A stretch of DNA of 64,000 nt from UBA940 sp045613745 (GTDB taxonomy: Bacteria; Bacteroidota; Bacteroidia; Bacteroidales; Rikenellaceae), in NCBI GenBank assembly GCA_045613745.1, contig JAZLBP010000002.1:1-64000 (forward strand), written 5' to 3'. Below are positions 34,697 to 43,717 of the stretch, one piece after another. A program made the position numbers and the translations under genes. The number at the start of each line of letters is the position of its first letter. Position 1 is the first letter of the stretch. The notes beneath the pieces were generated by a model. The model did not search any database. It was not told where the DNA came from and saw only the letters and a program-made list of their open reading frames with translations.

Positions 34697-34728
34697 AAAG
34701 GGCTGTCCGCAAGGATGGCCCTTTTTTA
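34697..34728 (+). terminator. Terminator of gapA
   Basis: AAAGGGCTGTCC-GCAA-GGATGGCCC stem followed by TTTTTT. Confidence 0.9.
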
Positions 34729-34770
34729 TTATGCACGCTCTGTAGGTGGATGAGCGTAAGCGAAATAAAC

Positions 34771-34800
34771 AAAGGGGCTGTCCTCGGTGGACAGCCCCTT
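34771..34800 (-). terminator. Terminator of ferritin gene
   Basis: AAGGGGCTGTCC / GGACAGCCCCTT perfect arms, with T-rich sequence on the minus strand. Confidence 0.88.
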
Positions 34801-34828
34801 CTGATTATGCTTGGGGAGTAGTGTTGTC

Positions 34829-35353
34829 TTATTCTGCGGTGGTTGCAAGCGGCGAGGCTTGGGTGTAAACGCGTGCGGCGAGCTCTTTGTCGAGTTGGTA
34901 CATTCCGTACTTGTTGCCTTCGACCGACTCCACTGCGAAAATCATATCGCGAGCCGACTCCTCTTCCTCGACTTGCTCGTCGATGAACCAAACCAGCATA
35001 TTGCTCGATGCGAAGTCGCGGTCCTCGGCTGCGATGGCTGCAAGGTTGTTAATCAGCGAGGTAACCACCTTCTCGTGACGGAGAGTCTCTTGGTACATTT
35101 CGAGTACCGAATTCCACGCGGTACGCACCTCGGCGATGGGTTTGAGCTCCACTTTTGCGTCGCGCGAGTTGAGGTAGTTCATAAGTATGCGAGCGTGATC
35201 TTGCTCTTCGAGCCATTGAACGTAGAACCAGTTGGCAACACCTTTCAGGCCTTTGGCCTCGGCGTCCATCGACATCGACAGATAGAGATAAGCCGACCAC
35301 AGTTCGGCATTGATTTGCTCATTGATAGCTGCGTGCAATTTTTGACTTAACAT
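34829..35353 (-). CDS. ftnA: Ferritin (bacterial nonheme type)
   Basis: 174 residues. Iron-storage four-helix protein. Di-iron ligands fit: Glu in NEQINAELWSAYLYL, E-x-x-H in WLEEQDHARILMNYL and Glu/Gln residues in FIDEQVEEEESARDMI. No haem-binding Met is evident. Stores iron and limits Fenton chemistry. A TATATTTG box (minus strand, 35407-35414) lies 54 nt upstream. Confidence 0.95.
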   Translation of the reverse strand: MLSQKLHAAINEQINAELWSAYLYLSMSMDAEAKGLKGVANWFYVQWLEEQDHARILMNYLNSRDAKVELKPIAEVRTAWNSVLEMYQETLRHEKVVTSLINNLAAIAAEDRDFASSNMLVWFIDEQVEEEESARDMIFAVESVEGNKYGMYQLDKELAARVYTQASPLATTAE

Positions 35354-35545
35354 AGTTGTATGGTTTTAGGTTGATTAATGATTCTTGATATTCTGTTTTC
35401 TTATTGCAAATATAGTGCGCGGCTGGCGTAAATCCTAATATTTTCAATCACTTGTTTTTATGTCAATATAAGGTAATCTTATATATGCCAATCGCGCGCA
35501 TCAGAAGGGTTTTTCCGATGCGCGCGATAGCAATTTTTTTCGTGA

Positions 35546-37348
35546 CTACTTGCCGAGCGAGAGCCAAGTGGTGTAGAATGTTCCCGCTTGACCTGCGCTT
35601 GCGAAGTCGCACAGCGTGATTTGGTGGCCTTGACCGTCGGTGGCCTTCACAAGCAGGTTGGCGGTCGGGTAGAGCGTGTCATCCGACGTTGCGGGCTGCA
35701 AGGTGAGGGTCTTGGGGTCGATAGCGGTGTCGCCAGTGTAGGCTTCCGAGTCGTAGCGTTGGTCGAGGGTGAGCAGGATGGGGCCAGTGTAGATCGACAC
35801 ACGACCTTCGAGGTTGCGCTTGCCGTGCCAGAAGTGGGGCGTCATATCGAAGTTGATAGTGATGTTCTCGGTGCCTTTGAGGTTGCCCAAATCGAGATAT
35901 TCACCACTCTTCACGCTGGGAATCTCCTTGCCATTTCGTACTACGCGGGTGTTTTTCGACCACGCGGGGATACGCAGACGCAGGATTTTCAGGCCCTTGG
36001 TCTTGATTTGCAGGTTGATGTCGCCACCAAAGGGATAAGCACCCGTTTGGTTTACGCTGATGGTCTTGCCCTCGGGGGTGCGGAGGGTGGTGTTCGAGGG
36101 GCCGTAGTAGTTTACGGTCAGTATATTCTCGTCAACATACATACCCCATTGGCTGAGCATACCCAATCCGCGAGGACCGTTCACCGAACAGCAGTTCAGC
36201 TCGCTGCTGCCCGCCACGGCTTGGAATACGATGTCGTGTCCGCTGGCGCGTTTCTCGCCCAACATAGGGGTGTTGTAGGTGAAGTTGCGACCCGAGGGGT
36301 GTTGTGCGCCCAGCAGTGCGTTCCAGGTGGCAAGCTCCAACTCGTCGGCAACCATCGCATCGTGGGTCATATCGAGCATATCCACGCACAGAGCCATCCA
36401 CGCAATGGTGCAGCAGGTCTCAATGGCGCGGGTGTCGTAGGGGTTGCCGCAAGCAGCCTCGCCCGACGAGAAACCTCCCGTGTTGTGGCGGTCGTAGGCC
36501 TGAACACTCTTCCAGATGTTGGTGAATGCCTTTTTGTACTCATCTTTGCCTGTCATACGAGCACTCTCGCGAATGGTCTCAACCGCGTGCAGACACTCCC
36601 AGCGGTGGCGGCGCATCTGATAGAAGGGTACGTTCTCCAAACCAGCGCGATAATAGTCGCCACCTTGCTCCGTTGCAAAGTTCTCGTAGGCGTAATCCAC
36701 CATTTGCAAGTAGCGAGGGTCGCCCTCCATTTGGTAGAGCAGTGCGAAGATGTGACCAATGGCAGCGTCGGTGCCGTCCTTCTCCTCGTTAATGATATTT
36801 TTATTGACATAGAAGAAGTTGTACAAGCAGTCGGCAGCTTTGAGCATAACATCGCGCGCCTGAGTGTTGCCAGTGATGTAGTAGCAGTGGTACAGACCGA
36901 GCATTGTGTGGTAGTGTCCCCACGCGTCCCAAATCTCGCCCAGACGACCAGGTGCCAAACCTTTCAACTTCAAGTGGTCGGGCCACACGCCAATGTAGCC
37001 GTCGGTGTCTTGGTATTTAGCCAGTTGCGACACCACATAGTTGATGGCTTGAAGCAGACGCTCGTCGCGCGACATTTGATAGCACAATGCGGCGTTGGTC
37101 AGGTACTTACCTGCAAACTCACCGTACCATTTTACGATGATTTGATGCTTGTCGTTGCGACGTGCAAACATCTCCAACATTCCAGGGTTGGCATAGGGTG
37201 CGGGCAGCAACCATTGTTCGAGGTTGCCCTCGATGCGCTCGCCCATAACTCCGTCAAATGTCATCTTTTGGATGTCGCATCTCAACTGTGCGCGTGCAGT
37301 CACTTGTGCCAAGCAGAGCAACATAGCGCATAAAATAATTTTTCTCAT
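35546..37348 (-). CDS. Secreted GH127-family beta-L-arabinofuranosidase-like protein
   Basis: 600 residues; signal peptide about 1-20 (ARAQ). DUF1680/GH127 barrel: WDAWGHYHTMLGLYHCYYITG, AIETCCTIAWMALCVDML (conserved Glu of the zinc/Cys site) and GSSELNCCSVNGPRGLG (clustered Cys, where the catalytic nucleophile Cys lies in GH127), then a C-terminal beta domain (LRIPAWSKNTRVVRNG). It probably removes L-arabinofuranose or a related sugar in the periplasm. Confidence 0.86.
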   Translation of the reverse strand: MRKIILCAMLLCLAQVTARAQLRCDIQKMTFDGVMGERIEGNLEQWLLPAPYANPGMLEMFARRNDKHQIIVKWYGEFAGKYLTNAALCYQMSRDERLLQAINYVVSQLAKYQDTDGYIGVWPDHLKLKGLAPGRLGEIWDAWGHYHTMLGLYHCYYITGNTQARDVMLKAADCLYNFFYVNKNIINEEKDGTDAAIGHIFALLYQMEGDPRYLQMVDYAYENFATEQGGDYYRAGLENVPFYQMRRHRWECLHAVETIRESARMTGKDEYKKAFTNIWKSVQAYDRHNTGGFSSGEAACGNPYDTRAIETCCTIAWMALCVDMLDMTHDAMVADELELATWNALLGAQHPSGRNFTYNTPMLGEKRASGHDIVFQAVAGSSELNCCSVNGPRGLGMLSQWGMYVDENILTVNYYGPSNTTLRTPEGKTISVNQTGAYPFGGDINLQIKTKGLKILRLRIPAWSKNTRVVRNGKEIPSVKSGEYLDLGNLKGTENITINFDMTPHFWHGKRNLEGRVSIYTGPILLTLDQRYDSEAYTGDTAIDPKTLTLQPATSDDTLYPTANLLVKATDGQGHQITLCDFASAGQAGTFYTTWLSLGK

Positions 37349-37391
37349 TGTTTAAATATTTAAAGGTGTTTTGTTGAATATGCTAAAAATA

Positions 37392-37417
37392 AAGGGCGTG
37401 TCGAGCGACACGCCCTT
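37392..37417 (-). terminator. Terminator of apbE
   Basis: Perfect AAGGGCGTGTCG / CGACACGCCCTT arms with ATTTTT on the minus strand. Confidence 0.88.
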
Positions 37418-37436
37418 GTAAGAATATGTGTTGCGA

Positions 37437-38441
37437 CTATTTCATAATGAACTCATCCATCTTGGCAGTCTTGTAGATTTGGGTTTTACCCTCCTCGTCG
37501 GAATATACAACCAGGAAGTGGCAGAGTTGACCCATACGGCGCTCATACCAATTCAGTTGTGCGGGGTCGCCCATAGTCATCAGCATTGTTGCGAAGGCGT
37601 CGGCACGTGCACAGGTGGGAGCAATAACGCTCACCGAAAGGAACGAACTCTCTTGCGGACGACCTGTCAGCGCGTTCAAAGTGTGCACCACACGTTGGCC
37701 GTTTTCCTTGGTGTAGTAGTTTCGATAGTTGCCCGAAGTTGCAACCGATGTGCCAGTCGGAATGCTCAGATTTACAATGGTTTGCTCGGCTTCGGGGTGG
37801 GTGCCGTAGTCGGGGTTGTCGATGCCTACGCGCCACATTGTTCCGCGTGCGCTGATACCCTTGCAACGCACCTCGCCACCAATCTCCACGAGGTAGTTTT
37901 TGATGCCTTTGTCGTCGAGCATTTGGCACATTTTGTCAACGGTGTGACCCTTAGCAACCGAGCTGAGGTCGATTTGAATACGGGGGTCATCCTTGAAGAT
38001 TCGCGAGTAGCGGATGCGGATTTTGTTTTGGTCAACGAACTGCAAAACCGAGTCGATTTGCGCTTGTGTGGGCTCGACCTCGCGGCGACCCGAAGGGCCG
38101 AATCCCCACAGGTCAACAAGGGGTGCAACGGTTACGTCGTACATACCTTTCGAGAAGATGAAAGCGGTGCGCGCCTGATTGATACAAGTCTCAAAATCAT
38201 TGGTTACAAGGGTGGCTTCACCACGGTTGAAACGGCTGATTTGCGAGTTGGGATTGAAAATCGACAGAGTGGTGTCGATTTGGGTCAGAACCTCGTCGAT
38301 GCATTGTTGCATATCGGCTGTGGGCGACTGCATAATGATGTGATAGGTAGTGCCTTGTGTCTGTCCGTTGAAGAACTCGTATTTCTTGTTGCAGCTCGCG
38401 AGAGTCAGCGCCGCAGCAACAATGACAAAAAGTTTTTTCAT
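37437..38441 (-). CDS. apbE: FAD:protein FMN transferase (ApbE), lipoprotein
   Basis: 334 residues from ATG 38441; lipobox Cys 17 (TLASC). Attaches FMN covalently to Thr of flavoproteins such as Na+-NQR or Rnf subunits. Motifs: GTTYHI, FNPNSQISRFN, DVTVAPLVDLWGFG, IDLSSVAKGHTVDKM, YLVEIGGEVRCKG and the metal-site T/D region SVIAPTCARADAFATMLMTMG. The in-frame extension to 38507 crosses the promoter and is not used. Confidence 0.94.
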   Translation of the reverse strand: MKKLFVIVAAALTLASCNKKYEFFNGQTQGTTYHIIMQSPTADMQQCIDEVLTQIDTTLSIFNPNSQISRFNRGEATLVTNDFETCINQARTAFIFSKGMYDVTVAPLVDLWGFGPSGRREVEPTQAQIDSVLQFVDQNKIRIRYSRIFKDDPRIQIDLSSVAKGHTVDKMCQMLDDKGIKNYLVEIGGEVRCKGISARGTMWRVGIDNPDYGTHPEAEQTIVNLSIPTGTSVATSGNYRNYYTKENGQRVVHTLNALTGRPQESSFLSVSVIAPTCARADAFATMLMTMGDPAQLNWYERRMGQLCHFLVVYSDEEGKTQIYKTAKMDEFIMK

Positions 38442-38476
38442 AGCTTTTATTTGATTTTTCGTATTATCAAGTCCCA

Positions 38477-38507
38477 CAAAAGTACATTTTTTTGCGAATA
38501 ATGACAA
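38477..38507 (-). promoter_or_regulatory. Promoter of apbE
   Basis: Minus-strand TACTTTTG (38477-38484) with TTG (38505-38507) 20 bp upstream. Confidence 0.6.
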
Positions 38508-38545
38508 ATTTTCTTAATATATGGTAGAAACTTTTCACTAAACTT

Positions 38546-38576
38546 TTGTTTTCCACAAATAAAACCATTAACTTTG
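38546..38576 (+). promoter_or_regulatory. Promoter of rpsO
   Basis: TTG (38546-38548) and TAACTTTG (38569-38576), 20 bp apart; predicted start about 38583. Confidence 0.7.
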
Positions 38577-38583
38577 CGGCACG

Positions 38584-38620
38584 CTTTGGCGTAATTCGGT
38601 AAGGCGGATACGTCGTAAAG
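38584..38620 (+). promoter_or_regulatory. Structured leader of rpsO (candidate S15 autoregulatory site)
   Basis: CTTT-GGCGTA (38584-38593) pairs with TACGTC-GT-AAAG (38609-38620), leaving a 15-nt loop. The stem starts at the predicted first nucleotide of the mRNA and contains a G-U pair next to G-C pairs, the kind of motif S15 recognises in rRNA. Confidence 0.5.
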
Positions 38621-38645
38621 TGGAACCATAATCAACAATTTTATT

Positions 38646-38918
38646 ATGAGCTATTTATCAGCAGAAAAAAAGCAAGAGCTTTTCGGTCAGTACGGAAAGT
38701 CTAACACCGACACCGGTTCGCCTGAGAGCCAAATCGCGCTGTTTACCTACCGTATCAGCCACCTTACACAACACCTCAAATCGAACCGCAAGGACTTCGG
38801 TACTCAACGTGCCCTGCTCCGCTTGGTAGGTAAACGCCGCCAATTGTTGGAGTACCTCAAAGAGGTTGATATCGAGCGCTACCGCGCAATTATCAAGGCT
38901 CTGAACCTCCGTAAGTAA
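38646..38918 (+). CDS. rpsO: 30S ribosomal protein S15
   Basis: 90 residues. Binds 16S rRNA early in 30S assembly. GSPESQIALFTYRISHLTQHLKSNRKDF and KRRQLLEYLKEVD are the family signature; full length. Lies upstream of pnp, the common bacterial order, but with a terminator hairpin between. Confidence 0.98.
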   Translation: MSYLSAEKKQELFGQYGKSNTDTGSPESQIALFTYRISHLTQHLKSNRKDFGTQRALLRLVGKRRQLLEYLKEVDIERYRAIIKALNLRK

Positions 38919-39017
38919 TTCGGTTGAGGTGCGATTCGGCGGAAGATGCCTCGCAAGAGCCCTTGTGCCACTTGTGACGGATGCATCGCTAATTTCGACC
39001 GACTCGCGTAGAGAAAT

Positions 39018-39051
39018 GGGGTTGTTCAAGCAGTTTGACCAACCCCTTTTT
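39018..39051 (+). terminator. Terminator between rpsO and pnp
   Basis: GGGGTTG (39018-39024) / CAACCCC (39040-39046) with inner TCAA/TTGA pairing and TTTTT. Confidence 0.78.
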
Positions 39052-39090
39052 CAAGGATACACAAGAAGAAAAAGATAAATTTAAGACGAA

Positions 39091-41325
39091 ATGATGTACA
39101 ACGCAACACAAAAGGTGATTAAACTCGACGAGAACAGAGAGATTATCATCGAGACCGGCAAGTTGGCTAAACAAGCCGACGGTGCCGTAGTGGTAAAACA
39201 GGGCGATACTATGCTGCTCGCAACTGTTGTTGCCGCAAAGGACGCAAAACCCGACACTGACTTTATGCCTCTGCAAGTCGATTATAAAGAGAAATACGCA
39301 GCTTGCGGACGCTTCCCCGGCGGCTTCCTCAAACGTGAGGCTCGTCCCGGTGACAACGAGATTCTGGTTGCTCGTCTGGTTGACCGCGCTTTGCGCCCCC
39401 TGTTCCCCTCGGACTATCACGCAGAGGTGTTCGTGACCGTAAACCTGATTTCGGCAGACAAAGATATTCAAGCTGACGCGCTGGCTGGTCTGGCTGCTTC
39501 GGCTGCACTCGCAGTTTCGGATATCCCCTTCGGCGGTCCTATCTCGGAGGTGCGCGTAGCTCGCCTGAACGGTGAGTTCGTAATCAACCCCACCTTCTCG
39601 CAAATGAAAGATGTTGACCTCGACCTGATGGTTGCGGGTACTATCGACAACATCTTGATGGTTGAGGGTGAGATGAACGAGGTCTCGGAGGAGGTTATGC
39701 TCGACGCTATCAAATTCGCTCACGAGGCTATCAAAACCCACTGCGCTGCTCAAATCGAGCTGAGCAAAGAGCTGGGTAAAGATGTAAAACGCACCTACTG
39801 CCACGAGGAGAACGACGAGGAGTTGCGTGCAAAAGTTATTGCCGAGACCTACGACAAGGTTTATGCAGTTGCTACCAGCGGCTCGGACAAACACTCGCGT
39901 AACGAGAGCTTCGAGGCTATCGAGGCTGAGTTCTGCGCACAGTTCACCGAGGAGGAGTTGGAGGCAAAACTCACAATGATCAAACGCTACTTCCACGACG
40001 ACGTGTTGAAGAAAGCTATGCGTAATATGATTCTCGACGAGGGCAAACGTTTGGACGGCCGTAAGATGGATGAGATTCGTCCCATCTGGTGCGAGGTTGG
40101 TTACCTGCCCGCAGCTCACGGTTCGGCTATCTTCACCCGTGGTGAAACCCAATCGCTCTCGACCGTAACTCTGGGTACCAAACTCGACGAGAAACAAATC
40201 GACGAGGTGTTGGTTCAAGGCACCGAGCAATTCGTTCTGCACTATAACTTCCCTCCCTTCTCGACCGGTGAGGCTCGTCCTTCGCGTGGTTTGAGCCGTC
40301 GTGAGATTGGTCACGGTAACTTGGCTTGGCGTGCGCTGAAACCTATGGTTCCCGTAGGTGAGGAGAACCCCTATGCAGTTCGCGTAGTGTCGGATATCTT
40401 GGAGAGCAACGGTTCGTCGTCGATGGCTACCGTTTGTGCAGGTACTCTGGCTCTGATGGACGCAGGTGTTAAAATCAAGAAACCTGTGTCGGGTATCGCA
40501 ATGGGTCTGATTTCGGAGGGCGACAAATACGCCGTTCTGTCGGACATCCTTGGCGACGAGGACCACTTGGGTGATATGGACTTCAAAGTAACCGGTACTC
40601 GTGACGGTATCACCGCAACCCAAATGGATATCAAGGTTGACGGTCTGTCGTACGAGGTGCTGGCAAAAGCTCTGGCACAAGCTAAAGCTGGTCGTCTGCA
40701 CATTATGGACAAAATCACCGAAACTATCGCTGAGCCTCGTGAGGACTTCCGTCCCTTCGTACCCCGCATCGTTCAAATCACCATCCCCGGTGAGTTCATC
40801 GGTGCAGTTATCGGCCCCGGCGGTAAAGTTATCCAAGAGATTCAAAAGACCACTGGTACTACCATTACCATTACCGAGGTTGACCAAAAAGGTATCGTTG
40901 ATATCTTCGGCGTTGACAAAGACTCGCTGGATGCAGCTCTGGCTCGTATCAAAGGCATCGTAGCTGTTCCCGAGGTTGGCGAGATATACAACGGTAAAGT
41001 TCGTTCGGTAGTTGCTTTCGGTGCATTTGTTGAGATTCTCCCCGGTAAAGATGCTCTGTTGCACATCTCGGAGATCGACTACAAACGTTTCGAGACTATG
41101 GAAGAGACCGGCATCAAAGAGGGCGATATGATTGAGGTTAAACTCATCGGCCTCGACCAAAAGACCGGCAAATACAAATTGTCGCGCAAAGTTCTGCTCG
41201 AGAAACCCGAGGGTTGGACCGAGGAGCGTCGTGAGCGCGGTGGCGATCGTGGCGAGCGTCGTGGTCCCCGCAAAGAGGGTGGCAAACCCCGCGGCGAGCG
41301 TCGTGAGCATAGCGACAAAGAGTAA
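39091..41325 (+). CDS. pnp: Polynucleotide phosphorylase
   Basis: 744 residues. 3'-5' phosphorolytic exoribonuclease. Two RNase PH domains (GRFPGGFLKREARPGDNEI in the first; SSMATVCAGTLALMDAG and VLSDILGDEDHLGDMDFK in the second), KH domain GAVIGPGGKVIQEIQ, S1 domain GKVRSVVAFGAFVEILPGKDALLHIS, and an Arg/Gly-rich tail (RRERGGDRGERRGPR) that likely adds RNA affinity. Biased codons. Confidence 0.98.
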   Translation: MMYNATQKVIKLDENREIIIETGKLAKQADGAVVVKQGDTMLLATVVAAKDAKPDTDFMPLQVDYKEKYAACGRFPGGFLKREARPGDNEILVARLVDRALRPLFPSDYHAEVFVTVNLISADKDIQADALAGLAASAALAVSDIPFGGPISEVRVARLNGEFVINPTFSQMKDVDLDLMVAGTIDNILMVEGEMNEVSEEVMLDAIKFAHEAIKTHCAAQIELSKELGKDVKRTYCHEENDEELRAKVIAETYDKVYAVATSGSDKHSRNESFEAIEAEFCAQFTEEELEAKLTMIKRYFHDDVLKKAMRNMILDEGKRLDGRKMDEIRPIWCEVGYLPAAHGSAIFTRGETQSLSTVTLGTKLDEKQIDEVLVQGTEQFVLHYNFPPFSTGEARPSRGLSRREIGHGNLAWRALKPMVPVGEENPYAVRVVSDILESNGSSSMATVCAGTLALMDAGVKIKKPVSGIAMGLISEGDKYAVLSDILGDEDHLGDMDFKVTGTRDGITATQMDIKVDGLSYEVLAKALAQAKAGRLHIMDKITETIAEPREDFRPFVPRIVQITIPGEFIGAVIGPGGKVIQEIQKTTGTTITITEVDQKGIVDIFGVDKDSLDAALARIKGIVAVPEVGEIYNGKVRSVVAFGAFVEILPGKDALLHISEIDYKRFETMEETGIKEGDMIEVKLIGLDQKTGKYKLSRKVLLEKPEGWTEERRERGGDRGERRGPRKEGGKPRGERREHSDKE

Positions 41326-41423
41326 CAACAATAACAGGGTGCGGGTGACCGCTTTGGCCGTCCCGCGCCACTGCAACTGACAAAGACAAATTTTATTTAT
41401 ATTTATTTAATAGGTATTAAACA

Positions 41424-43064
41424 ATGAAAAAAATCGTAAATCTTTGCTTGATTTTGGCCGTTGGCGTTATGGCAACTAGCTGTAACTGTATGAAAAAAAT
41501 GGCTAAAAATGTGGACGACGTGGTTGTTACTTGCAACCCCGAGGTTCTGACTCTGAAAGGTAACAACGTTGTCACCGACGTTACCGTAAGCTTCCCCGAG
41601 AAGTACTACAACAAAAAAGCTATCGCTAAGGTTACTCCCGTATTGGAGTTCGAGGGCGGCAGCATCGCAGGTACTCCTCAATACTTCCAAGGTTCGAAAG
41701 TTAAAGATAACTACATCGTTATCGACAAGAAAACCGGTGGTAGCTACACTATTTCGGTTTCGATTCCCTACGATCCCCGTGCTGAGGTTTCGACTCTCGT
41801 AATGGTTATCGAGGGCCGTTGCGATGGCGACGACGCTGAGATGACCGAGGTAACTCGTGTTCCCGTTGCTGAGGGTGTTAACACTCTCCAAAACCAAGTT
41901 GATTACACATCGGCTCTGGAGATGATGAGCGACAAATACGAGAAGACCACTGTTATCAGCGAGAAAGCTGACATCATGTACACCATCAACCAATCGAATG
42001 TTCGCAAAAACCAACTTACCACCGAGCAAATCAAAGCTCTGGAGGCTTTCATCACCGAGAACGTTGACAAAGATCGCGTAACTCTGGGTAGCGTTTACGC
42101 TAACGGTTATGCATCGCCCGACGGTCCCTTGGCAATGAACGACAAACTGTCGAAAGCTCGTAGCGAGAGCGGTAAAAAAGCTCTGAGCAAAGAGCTGAAA
42201 AAAGTAGAGGGCGTTAGCTATGACGCTGCTGCTTACGGTGAGGACTGGGACGGTTTCAAACAACTGGTTGAGGCTTCGAACATCGAGGACAAAGCTATGA
42301 TTCTCCAAATCCTCCAAATGACCAGCAACCCCGCTGAGCGCGATGCTCAAATCAAAAACATGAGCGCTGTGTTCGAGCAACTGGCAAAAGAGGTTCTGCC
42401 CCAACTCCGTCGCACCCAACTGGTTGCAACTGCTGAGGTTCAAAACCTGACCGACGCTGAGATCGTTGCTGCTATCGAGAAAGGTGACCTGGCTTCGCTG
42501 AGCCTGGAGCAACTGCTCTACGGTGCAACTCTGATCGAGGACGTTGCTACCAAAGCAAAAGTTTATGAGGCTGCTACCAAATTCAACGACGCTCGTGCTT
42601 ACAACAACCTGGGTGTAGTAAACGCTCAAATGGGTAACTGGGCTGAGGCTGCTGCTGCTTTCGCAAAAGCTTCGTCGCTGAGCTCGGACGCTGCTATCAA
42701 CAACAACCTGGCTGTTGGTGCATTGGCAGAGGGTAAAGTTGCTGAGGCAAAACAATACATCGCAGGTGCTTCGGAGGAGGCTAAAGCTCTGGCTGCTGTA
42801 GCTGAGGGTGACTACGCTGCTGCTAACGGCAAACTGACCGGCTATAATGCTGCTGTAAACTATGTATTGGAGGGTAACCTGTCGGCTGCTAAATCGGCAA
42901 TCGCTGGTGACAAATCGGCTAAAGCAGAGTACCTCCGCGCTACCATCGCTTCGATGGAGGGCAATGAGAGCGAGGCTAAAGCTTACCTGAACAGCGCTAT
43001 CGAGAAAAACCCCGCGCTGAAAGCTAAAGCAGAGAAAGATGTTAACCTGAAAGCTCTGCTCTAA
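41424..43064 (+). CDS. Abundant lipoprotein with OmpA-like and TPR regions
   Basis: 546 residues; lipobox Cys 20 (MATSC). An N-terminal beta-rich domain (about 30-150) is followed by an OmpA-C-like stretch (GSVYANGYASPDGPLAMNDKLSKARS, about 220-245), then tetratricopeptide-like repeats to the end (ARAYNNLGVVNAQMGNWAEAAAAFAKASSL). OmpA-like domains bind peptidoglycan. The most extreme codon bias here after gapA (GCT, AAA, CTG) implies a major envelope protein. A 12-bp GAAA-loop terminator follows. Confidence 0.82.
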   Translation: MKKIVNLCLILAVGVMATSCNCMKKMAKNVDDVVVTCNPEVLTLKGNNVVTDVTVSFPEKYYNKKAIAKVTPVLEFEGGSIAGTPQYFQGSKVKDNYIVIDKKTGGSYTISVSIPYDPRAEVSTLVMVIEGRCDGDDAEMTEVTRVPVAEGVNTLQNQVDYTSALEMMSDKYEKTTVISEKADIMYTINQSNVRKNQLTTEQIKALEAFITENVDKDRVTLGSVYANGYASPDGPLAMNDKLSKARSESGKKALSKELKKVEGVSYDAAAYGEDWDGFKQLVEASNIEDKAMILQILQMTSNPAERDAQIKNMSAVFEQLAKEVLPQLRRTQLVATAEVQNLTDAEIVAAIEKGDLASLSLEQLLYGATLIEDVATKAKVYEAATKFNDARAYNNLGVVNAQMGNWAEAAAAFAKASSLSSDAAINNNLAVGALAEGKVAEAKQYIAGASEEAKALAAVAEGDYAAANGKLTGYNAAVNYVLEGNLSAAKSAIAGDKSAKAEYLRATIASMEGNESEAKAYLNSAIEKNPALKAKAEKDVNLKALL

Positions 43065-43087
43065 TCAGCGGATTTTCAATAACTCTG

Positions 43088-43122
43088 GGGCTGTCGTACG
43101 AAAGTGCGACAGCCCTTTTTTT
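43088..43122 (+). terminator. Terminator of the TPR lipoprotein gene
   Basis: 12-bp stem GGGCTGTCGTAC / GTGCGACAGCCC closed by a GAAA tetraloop and followed by seven T. Confidence 0.93.
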
Positions 43123-43168
43123 ATTCGATTTTTTTGTATTTTTGTAATGATCTTAATCGGATACTGTT

Positions 43169-43615
43169 ATGAAAAAGTTATTTTTGATTCTTTTGGTGCT
43201 TGTCACATTCACTGCTTGCTTGGGCGGTGGTGACGCATATGACATTAAGTACGTCAACCAAACGGGAGTTGATATATATGTCAAAGGATGGCGATGGTGG
43301 CGGATGCACGATACGGCAACCGACGAGGTTGAATTAGGCCGTTCGGAAACCACTCTCCGCTGCATTGAAAACGGAAAGACTTATGTGTTTCGCACCTGCC
43401 CGGGTTGTGATTGCGAAAGGGGCTATCTGGATTTAGATACGGTTTTGATTCGTTTTGGTGGCGAACGAGAGATAATCTATGGCTATAATGATGCTGGTAC
43501 GCCCGCCAAGATGGAGAATTATGACTTTATTCCCAAGTCCCGTTTCAAGGGTGTGGATACATATGTTTTCACCTTCACTCCCGAGATGTACGAAGCGGCA
43601 ACGCCGATTGAATAA
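43169..43615 (+). CDS. Small lipoprotein of the local paralogous family (ATPIE tail)
   Basis: 148 residues; lipobox Cys 17 (FTAC). Body DIKYVNQTGVDIYVKGWRWW, a Cys-rich RTCPGCDCERGY and DTVLIRFGGEREIIYGY make it the close paralogue of 1370-1816; 80 nt (43487-43566) are identical to that gene. It ends MYEAATPIE like the gene at 842-1237. AT-rich compared with the flanking pnp and fabH regions. Function unknown. A possible -7 box TATTTTTG lies at 43137. Confidence 0.82.
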   Translation: MKKLFLILLVLVTFTACLGGGDAYDIKYVNQTGVDIYVKGWRWWRMHDTATDEVELGRSETTLRCIENGKTYVFRTCPGCDCERGYLDLDTVLIRFGGEREIIYGYNDAGTPAKMENYDFIPKSRFKGVDTYVFTFTPEMYEAATPIE

Positions 43616-43704
43616 CGAATAAACGAGCTAATAAACCTGCGGGGGTAACTGATGCAGATATAGAAGATTTGTTTAATTCTTATGAGTCTTATTGGGTTAA
43701 TTAA
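43612..43704 (+). pseudogene. Remnant of a metallopeptidase C-terminus (second copy)
   Basis: The frame ending at 43702-43704 reads ...KPAGVTDADIEDLFNSYESYW.., matching the tail of the peptidase at 2-838 and the remnant at 1240-1350. It again sits directly after a lipoprotein gene ending ATPIE and has no body or start codon. Confidence 0.65.
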
Positions 43705-43717
43705 AATTTATTGTAAT

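Noticed and set aside
35588..37333. 581-codon plus-strand frame opposite the GH127 gene
   Set aside because: Shadow of GH127, which has signal peptide and catalytic motifs.
38989..41376. 795-codon open frame on the minus strand opposite pnp
   Set aside because: Mirror of the strongly supported pnp gene; the translation is low-complexity and matches no family.
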